A stretch of 64,000 bases of DNA, taken from contig JAGPYM010000009.1 of the NCBI GenBank assembly GCA_020736575.1, positions 620,001 through 684,000 on the forward strand, read 5' to 3'. This stretch comes from Thelonectria olida. Taxonomy: Eukaryota; Ascomycota; Sordariomycetes; Hypocreales; Nectriaceae. The notes below the pieces were generated by a model that saw nothing but the letters and a program-made list of their open reading frames with translations, was not told where the DNA came from and did not search any database. Shown here in pieces: positions 57,530 to 64,000 of this stretch; within the stretch, counting starts at the first letter, position 1, and the number at the start of each line of letters is the position of its first letter. The position numbers and the translations under genes were made by a program.

Positions 57530-60500
57530 ATGACGTCCGCAAACGCTCCCCCTCATGCCGTTCAGATCAATAACGCTACTTCGCCGCCGAACAAACGCGA
57601 TCTCAAGTCGTGGTGGAAAGGCTTCAAGCTACCTTCCAAGCATCAAGAGACCCACGGTATGCATTCCCCCCTCACCTACGGCATCCGTCGCGCGACTGGC
57701 CCAACCCCGGTCCACACATCAGCTCCGCCTCACCTACGTCTGCTTGGGCATCACGGCGATTATTGTATTGGTGTTGGTGATGTGTTTGCGACTTTTCAAT
57801 GCGTCCCCATGCCCAGTGATGCAATAGTCCCACCACAACAACTATGACCTGAACAACGGGTGTATCTCGTATCATATATAAGGTTCTAATATTTATTCAC
57901 TAGAAACTCGCACTCAAGGCATCTTTGGTGTGCCCCTGCGACAGAGTATAACATACGCAAATGTAGCTATTTCACTCGTCGATGAGCGCGGGCAGAGCTA
58001 CATCTATGGTTACGTACCCATAGTCGTTGCAAAATGCGGTGTCTTTCTGAAGGAAAAAGGTACGTGAAGATACAACTTGTGCACTGACTCGCCTACTGAT
58101 TTCTCTGTTAGCTACTGGTGTGGAAGGAATTTTCCGTCTGAGCGGTTCAGAAAAGAGAATCAAGGAGCTCAAAAACGTTTTCGACTCTCCTGATAGATAT
58201 GGCAAGGGTCTAGTCTGGGACGGATATACCGTCCATGATGCTGCGAATGTCCTACGCCGATATCTGAACGACCTCCCCGAGCCAGTCGTTCCTCTCGATC
58301 TCTACGAAAAGTTCCGCGAACCCCTCCGAGGGGCGACTAAACAAGCCGTGGGCGATGCTGAAGGTCCTCAATTTGTCGCGGATTTCAATGAGAAGTCCGC
58401 CATTCAGAAGTATCAGAGACTCATCACTGAACTTCCCCCGCTTAACAGGCAACTTCTTCTTTACATTCTCGACCTTCTTGCAGTTTTCGCGGCCAAGGCA
58501 GACGAGAACCGAATGAACTCCCAGAACCTGGCCGCCATTTTCCAACCAGGGATGTTGTCTCATCCCCTCCATGCAATGGCCCCAGAAGAGTACCGGCTCA
58601 ACCAATGTGTCATCATATTTTTGATTGAGAACCAGGATCATTTCCTGATTGGTATGCAGGGAACCGCGGCTGACGAGAAGACTATGAAGGAGGTTCAATC
58701 TGGACATGTTCAACCTGGACCTTCTCAACCCACCATTACACCAACTCCTGTCGTCGTCCGTAAGACTAGCCTTGGCCGATCCGCGTCGAACGCCAGCGCA
58801 GGTGCGAACAGTGTCCGAAGAGATGGCAAAGTCCGAAGGAATCGGTCTGTATCATCAAGAAATTCAAGGGGCGAAGGCACTTCAACTCCCAACAGCCCCG
58901 CTCTCACACCTACGCCCACCGGTGGCCTCGCACGAAGCAACACTGTCCCATCCAAGAAGTCCCCAGCGCTCGTCGGAGGTCGGTTTCAGAGGCATGATGG
59001 CTCCAACCCCCATTCCCCCGCCCACCTCGAGCCTCTGACACAGTTGAACTCGGGCGAGACCCTCGAGAACTCGGCCGAGTCTGGCTTCTCCCCAGAGTCC
59101 TCTGGTACCCATCTGACCCCAACGAAAATGCCACCCACAGCTCGGAGCCAAGAAAGATTGCTTGATGTTCCCCAAGATCCGGGTACTCCATCAAAGTCCT
59201 CGAACCTCCCCAGCATTTTCCAACGATCGCCCACAGACACGAGCGATAAGAGACAGCCAAATAAGCTCAAGAAAAGGAGGGCACCCGGAAGCTTGAACCC
59301 AAGCGCACAAAGCTCTAGCGCTTCTTTGTCGCATCCACCAAACTCGACGTCACCGGCTTTCGAGATTCTAAATCCCCTTGAGCACCCTTACCATCAAGAG
59401 CCGGAATCTCAGGGCCTGCGCCAGCAAGTACCAGTGCCTCCGCCCATCCAAGAGGAGAGGCAGCAAGAGCAACTCCAAGATCATCAGACCCCTCCTGCTT
59501 CTCTGGCTCAACAGAAGAGCGACGTTTCTTCTGAGAAAACCCCCAGGGCCTCTCAGGCGTCGTCGAACCCTAGTATTCAACCCGAGAACACGCTCAAGGC
59601 GAAGATGTCTCCTCCTACGTCTCTCCATTCGTCATTCAATGAAGGGTCGGATCTGGATCAAGTAATTGAGGACCAACCTATTCAATCACTGGAACAGCAA
59701 GAAAAGGAGCAGCAAGAGAGGGAGAAGAAGAGACGTTGGCGCTTGTCAAGGAGTAAAGGTGCTGATAATGGCGGCTCCGGCTCTGCTTTCACATCGCCTC
59801 GCATGGGTCTTGGATCAAACGACAACGCCGACATCAGCAGCCTGTCCATCTCAAGCTCTAGTCATAGACCGCGAAAGAGTGAGAGCTCGGAACGAACCCA
59901 GCACGGCTTTGACGCTCAAGCCATTTACGAATCAGGACGGGATAGGGACGATTCGAAAGGCCCCATCGGCTGGATTAAGAACAAGTATCGTGAAGCTAAG
60001 GAGACTGCCGAACAGAGGAGAAACAAGTCGCCTCCAGCAGACCGTCCTGGATTGAGTGCAGGCTACGTACCCCGTGGTAAGAGTCTGGATGTCAAGCGAG
60101 ATGCACCAAAGGAAGCCGACAAGCACACGTCGCCCCCGCCCCCTCAAGCAACATCAGTGCCACCACCGGTTCCGCCTCACGCTCCCAAAACAGCCCCAGC
60201 TCCTCTGCCAGTGGCGGCCTTAGTTCCCGAGCAACCTCAGCCTCCGATTCACACTCAAGTGCCGACTCAAACCCAGCAGCCCCCTACTCACACTCAGCCT
60301 CCAACCCAACCTCAACCTCCACCACATACTCAGCTGCCTGCTCCCACCCAAACCATTCCTCAGCAGCAACAGCAACAGCAACAGTCATCACCACCTCCAC
60401 CAACATCGACCATTATCCCCGTTGCCGCTCCAGCTCTAGTACCTCCGCCACAGGCCCAGCCACAACATCAGCCGGTTGCCCAACAGCCGACTGTTCAGCA

Positions 60501-60708
60501 AGACCAGACGGCTGTGACTGATCAAAACATTCCCGTGCAGGAGAAACCTGTAACGCATGAACCCTTGGTTCCACAGCAGGAGCAGAAAAAGGATGCGACA
60601 TCTGCGTCCGTGCCGGAGCAAGTGACGAAGACTGAGCAACCCGCACATCCCTTGCCACAACCTCCTCAAACCCAAGGGCAGTCAGACCCACTGAAGCAAT
60701 CTCAATGA
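57530..60708 (+). CDS. Sac7-like Rho GTPase-activating protein, 959 aa
   Basis: Stimulates GTP hydrolysis by Rho1-type GTPases, shutting off cell-wall and actin signalling; Sac7/Bag7 is the closest yeast group. Exons 57530-57656, 57904-58059 and 58112-60708 join in phase. The first intron is long for this window (247 bp). The N-terminus has KSWWKGFKLPSKHQ, and the RhoGAP domain spans about residues 55-275: FGVPLRQSI, the arginine finger Arg103 in GVEGIFRLSG, the AANVLRRYLNDLPEPV helix and the conserved NLAAIFQPGML with its Asn. The remaining 680 residues are disordered, Ser/Pro/Gln-rich, with a basic KKRRWRLSRSKG patch, a WIKNKYREAKETAEQRR helix and a terminal Pro/Gln/His/Thr repeat region. 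The C-terminal tail may be a platform for phosphorylation or SH3 partners; that is inference. Confidence 0.93.
60361..60384 (+). repeat. CAG/CAA repeat encoding poly-Gln
   Basis: A short run of Gln codons (CAG and CAA mixed) in the disordered C-terminal tail of the RhoGAP protein, embedded in a longer Pro/Gln-rich tract. Confidence 0.85.
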
Positions 60709-61129
60709 AGTCGAATTATGTATTAGTGATTTTTCGAAAGCGCATGGACTGGGTGGGAATGAATTCACGGCAGCGAGGTTCATGGCATCAAGCGGCGAAG
60801 GTTGAGTCAGGAAGCACTTTCATGGAGCAGTTTTGACTTGACGTCTGGCATTTAGCGGAGGCATCGACGACACCTCAGCCTCAACCACTACTCTTATATC
60901 CAATTACGTCTGTGCTAGTCAGATGGAAGCCTTTTTTTCTGTTTTCTTTTCGTTATTGCAAGCAGGTGGCGGAAGTATAGTGCGGGTTTAGGGAGCATGG
61001 ATGATGATCCCAAAAAGATTACCACTTTTGTTACAATTGTTGGCCTATTTCGCCTTGGGCGCGGTTGGCATTGCCTAGTGTTTGTGTTTGTGTGTTTTGA
61101 AATCCCGTCGGTTGAGCCCCTTGTGTGTT
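60709..61129. other. convergent intergenic region
   Basis: 3' flanks of the RhoGAP gene and of GPI10; no gene was seen. Confidence 0.6.
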
Positions 61130-63123
61130 TTACCCCTCCTTTTGTACCTTGATTCGATTGCCCAGACCCGTGTCCCAGACAATCATCCTCCCCGAGCGTC
61201 TCCAGTCCTCGTTGAAGAAGCCGTTGAATCCGGCCCAGGCACGATGCAAGCCTTGAATTCCAAGAGCTTCACCCTCTGGGGTCCTGAGGAATTCGTTTAC
61301 CCAGGGCTCAATGCCCTCAAAGCCGACGATGTATCTCGGTACGGGAAATCTACGGTCGGGACCGAAGAGCTCGTGTCCTAGGAATGCGATGGGATCGTCG
61401 TAGAAACGGTCAGCTTCGTCCCGATAGTTGTCACGCTCGGGCGTGTTAGGTTGCGTGTTTAAAGGGGGCTCGCAGGTGAGGGCATAGGCTCGCAGACCGG
61501 GATAGACGAGGTGGGAGCGCCAGGGGGTGGTGTGACAAGGCATGAGGAAGAGGGCAAACATGTCATCGTCTTCGGCCGAAGCGGATGAGAAGTGCGATGT
61601 ATGTGCAAGACTAACGGAGGCTGGGTGGATGCGCTCGTACTGGTGGCGGAGATAGGTGAGGACGGAGAGAGGGGCGGTCTGGTGGAGGAAGGAGAGGTAG
61701 CCTGCGAGGACGAGGTTTATTCCCAGGGCGAGCATGAGGTAGGGTTGGTTACGAAGGACAGGTCGTGGACGTGGCTTTTTAGCAGTGGCCGCGGGCTGGG
61801 ATGTGAAGAAGGATGCGGCGTAAGGGGCGGCGAGGATGTTGAGAGCTGGTAGGAGAGGATAGATGAAGCGGACTTCCTTGTGGGAGATGAGAGACATGGC
61901 GAGGATGGTCGTGAGGACTGTGTAAGCCAATGTCCTGAGCGTGTTTGTCTGGGTTGGCGAGGTACCAGAAAGCTGATAGAGAGCTATGAGAGCAAAAGGT
62001 AGGCTTGTGGTGCAGATGAGAGGTAGACCCTGGATGATATAGTAATGCCAGGGGTTGCGGCCGTAGAAGACAGCGAGGGACTTTGAGATGTTAAAGTAGA
62101 GCCAGTTGTAAGGAGGAAAGGTCCAGAAACCAAAATACATGCGGTCCGAAGCTGCGGAGAAGGCGAGGACAAGGGAGCCGCAAAGAAAAGCCTCACGCAC
62201 TAGGACAAAGATAGTCGAGACGGTAAGAGGTGAACGACCCTGAAGTGTAAGACGGGTGAAGGCAACGAAGACAATGGTTGCCCAGATGAGGACGTTGGTT
62301 GGGCGAAGAACGACGGCGATAGCGGCGAGGCAGAGAGATGCTCGGAGGGACCACAGACTTTGGAGGACGGGAGCTGGTTTGGGGTTTTCCTTTGTGACGT
62401 GGGCAACGCCAAGGAGGTCCCAGGGCCAGAAGTAGAGAGCCATGACGGTGAGGGTGGTCTCGAGGGAGTTTGAGAAAGTTCGTGTAGAACAGTACCATTG
62501 CCAGGGGTTGAAGAGTTGGAGGAAGAGCTATTCATGATGAGCCGCCTAGCGCTTTCAAGCCGGACAAGTCGACTTACCGTGAAGAACGAGACGTTACTGT
62601 TGGGTCCAAAAATGACAACAGCCAATTGCCATGTGAACCAGTCTCCAAGGGCAGCGATGCCAGCCTGCAGGAAGCTAGGGGCGGCTACGAGGATGGAAGC
62701 ACGGAGGACATTGCCAACGGGGAGAAAAGAGGATAGAGCCTCAGCTACGAGATAGACGCCGGAGAAGAGGGCGGGATGGAGAGAAGATCTGAGTTGGTAT
62801 TTCCATTCCTAGTGATGAGTTAGTGAGAAGTGAGTGTGAAAGGGAGGGAAACAAATACACACCCAAGTCAACCATGCACCGCTCTTGGACCCGAATGCCA
62901 GGTCCCAGGCGGGTTCCAGGGCTTGAAAGTACTCATCGGGCTGGAAAAACGTGGCGATCCACCAGGCGTTGATGAGGCGGATGATGAAGATGCTGCGGAG
63001 GAAGATGGGACGGTTGATGCGATTGCGGGTGTCGTCGACGAGGGAGTCGATTGGAGAAGGCGATTGAGAAGGATCTGGATTGGATGAGGGTGTTGCGTCT
63101 TTTTCCTTTTGCGTCGACGCCAT
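61130..63123 (-). CDS. GPI10: GPI mannosyltransferase 3 (Gpi10/PIG-B), 629 aa, two introns
   Basis: Adds the third mannose, alpha-1,2-linked, to the GPI-anchor precursor in the ER lumen, using dolichol-phosphate-mannose (glycosyltransferase family 22). Exons 63123-62863, 62808-62578 and 62527-61130 join at phase 0 (donors GTGTGT and GTAAGT) to 629 residues. After a polar N-terminus, the first membrane segment leads into [15 protein letters not shown], the GT22 lumenal catalytic loop with the Asp-Glu pair. The second exon begins [17 protein letters not shown], also typical. Several hydrophobic helices follow, and the family motif [13 protein letters not shown] sits near the middle. The C-terminal part is a large polar domain. 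Family members Alg9, Alg12 and Smp3 share the fold; the length and the PDEYFQ and HKEVRFI variants favour Gpi10. Confidence 0.93.
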
Positions 63124-64000
63124 GGTTTGCTGTCGTTTGAACCAGCTCAGTGAAAGCTGGGGGACGTTGAGCTTGAGCTCCGTTTTGGAGCAAAGTGGTT
63201 TCTTTCCGTTTTGGGATCTCGGTGAATGAAGCTGGAAGGTGTGGGAGGTGGGGGACTCTCGCGGTTCTGATTGGCTGCTGACCGAGCGAGCCCGAATAGC
63301 CGTTTGAATTCCATTGATCTGCACACCAAAAAAACTCGACGTCCAGCATCAGCCACAACCAAGCCTTGCACCATCCTCATCATCATCATCATCATCATCA
63401 TGTGGCATCATGACTGACTCAATGGAAAGTTGCCCAGGCTGCCAGGTTTCCGGAGTAAGACGATGATGACGCTGATGGCAGCCATTGCACAGAATGATTC
63501 TAGTAACGTACGAATACTTTGTTAGGTGCCGACGTTGAGCAGCAGGCGGTGTACGGATACCTGGCAAGTGGATGCTTGTTCCCATCATGGCCGGCGGCGA
63601 CCTCGTCTCGAGTTCGATTTACTGTTTGACCTGGGCTGTTTGTTTGTTTGAGGTTTTATGTCCTGTCCAATTGTACGTAATGGCGGTGGCACGCAGCGGC
63701 CGCATCGTACGTAAGAGTGTGGTGCAAGGCGCGCCCGAGGCTGTCATGTGGCTGGGTCAGCGAATGAGGATGGAGGGAGGACTACATACTATCACAGTCA
63801 GCAAGCCTCAGATAACTATCTTCCATGGAACTTGCTCTTCCAGATACTAATTCGGAGAGTCCGTACAATAACTGTCCAGTCTAGTTGCTTACGTCCTTCT
63901 CGATCCGCGTACCATCGCAGCCCATACAACCGTCTGCTATTCTCCTCTCCTCTACCACTGCCCGGCGTCGGCCGGGGTGGGCACCATCGGCATAAACCGT
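63124..64000. promoter_or_regulatory. GPI10 upstream region to window end
   Basis: Contains the GPI10 promoter and leader, and a (CAT)8 microsatellite at 63378-63401. No further gene was seen before the window ends. Confidence 0.5.
63378..63401 (+). repeat. (CAT)8 microsatellite
   Basis: A perfect trinucleotide run 255 bp upstream of the GPI10 start codon. Confidence 0.9.

Overview
This is a nuclear segment of a filamentous ascomycete. The evidence is many short spliceosomal introns with GTRNGT-type donors and CTAAY-like branch sites, a fused trifunctional tryptophan gene, a group I G-protein alpha subunit nearly identical to the known Sordariomycete GNA-1/FGA1/CPG-1 type, and fungal-only families (DUF7702, DUF3716, BRCT-WGR). 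The class is most likely Sordariomycetes, possibly Hypocreales; I cannot name the species. I see no bacterial or viral genes, recognisable transposons, CRISPR arrays or convincing tRNA/rRNA genes.

Layout. 1-10866 is almost gene-free. It holds a six-unit 16-bp tandem repeat and, at 4.5-5.5 kb, a weak coding-like tract. 10867-22677 holds a small unidentified gene, CDC48, a second unidentified small gene, KTI12, a seven-helix DUF7702 membrane protein and an Smr-domain protein ending in a CaaX box. 22678-31184 is a second gene-poor stretch of about 8.5 kb, ending in the pyrimidine-rich leader of the G-alpha gene (31185-32448). 33994-36146 is an accessory-looking patch: a candidate 108-residue gene whose first exon lies in an imperfect tandem repeat, then a DUF3716 protein carrying 17 pentapeptide repeats and a frame break near its N-terminus. 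36755-52698 is dense with housekeeping genes: CDC123, CWC21, USE1, a BRCT-WGR protein, the GATase-IGPS-PRAI tryptophan gene, NUP188 and TIM9. 52699-57529 is gene-poor. The window ends with a Sac7-like RhoGAP and the GPI mannosyltransferase GPI10.

Gene order. Divergent pairs share short promoters: CDC123/CWC21 (371 bp) and the tryptophan gene/NUP188 (418 bp, with two TGACTCA elements matching the Gcn4/CPC1 site). Convergent pairs are the first small gene/CDC48, USE1/BRCT-WGR, NUP188/TIM9 and RhoGAP/GPI10. The genes do not form one pathway; they cover protein quality control, tRNA modification, splicing, ER SNARE traffic, nuclear pore, mitochondrial import, GPI-anchor and tryptophan synthesis, and G-protein/Rho signalling.

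All exon structures were read by hand from reading frame and splice-site consensus. Lengths and phases were checked arithmetically, but there is no transcript or database support. Several starts (KTI12, TIM9, NUP188, CDC48, Smr protein, GPI10) are visible only after splicing.
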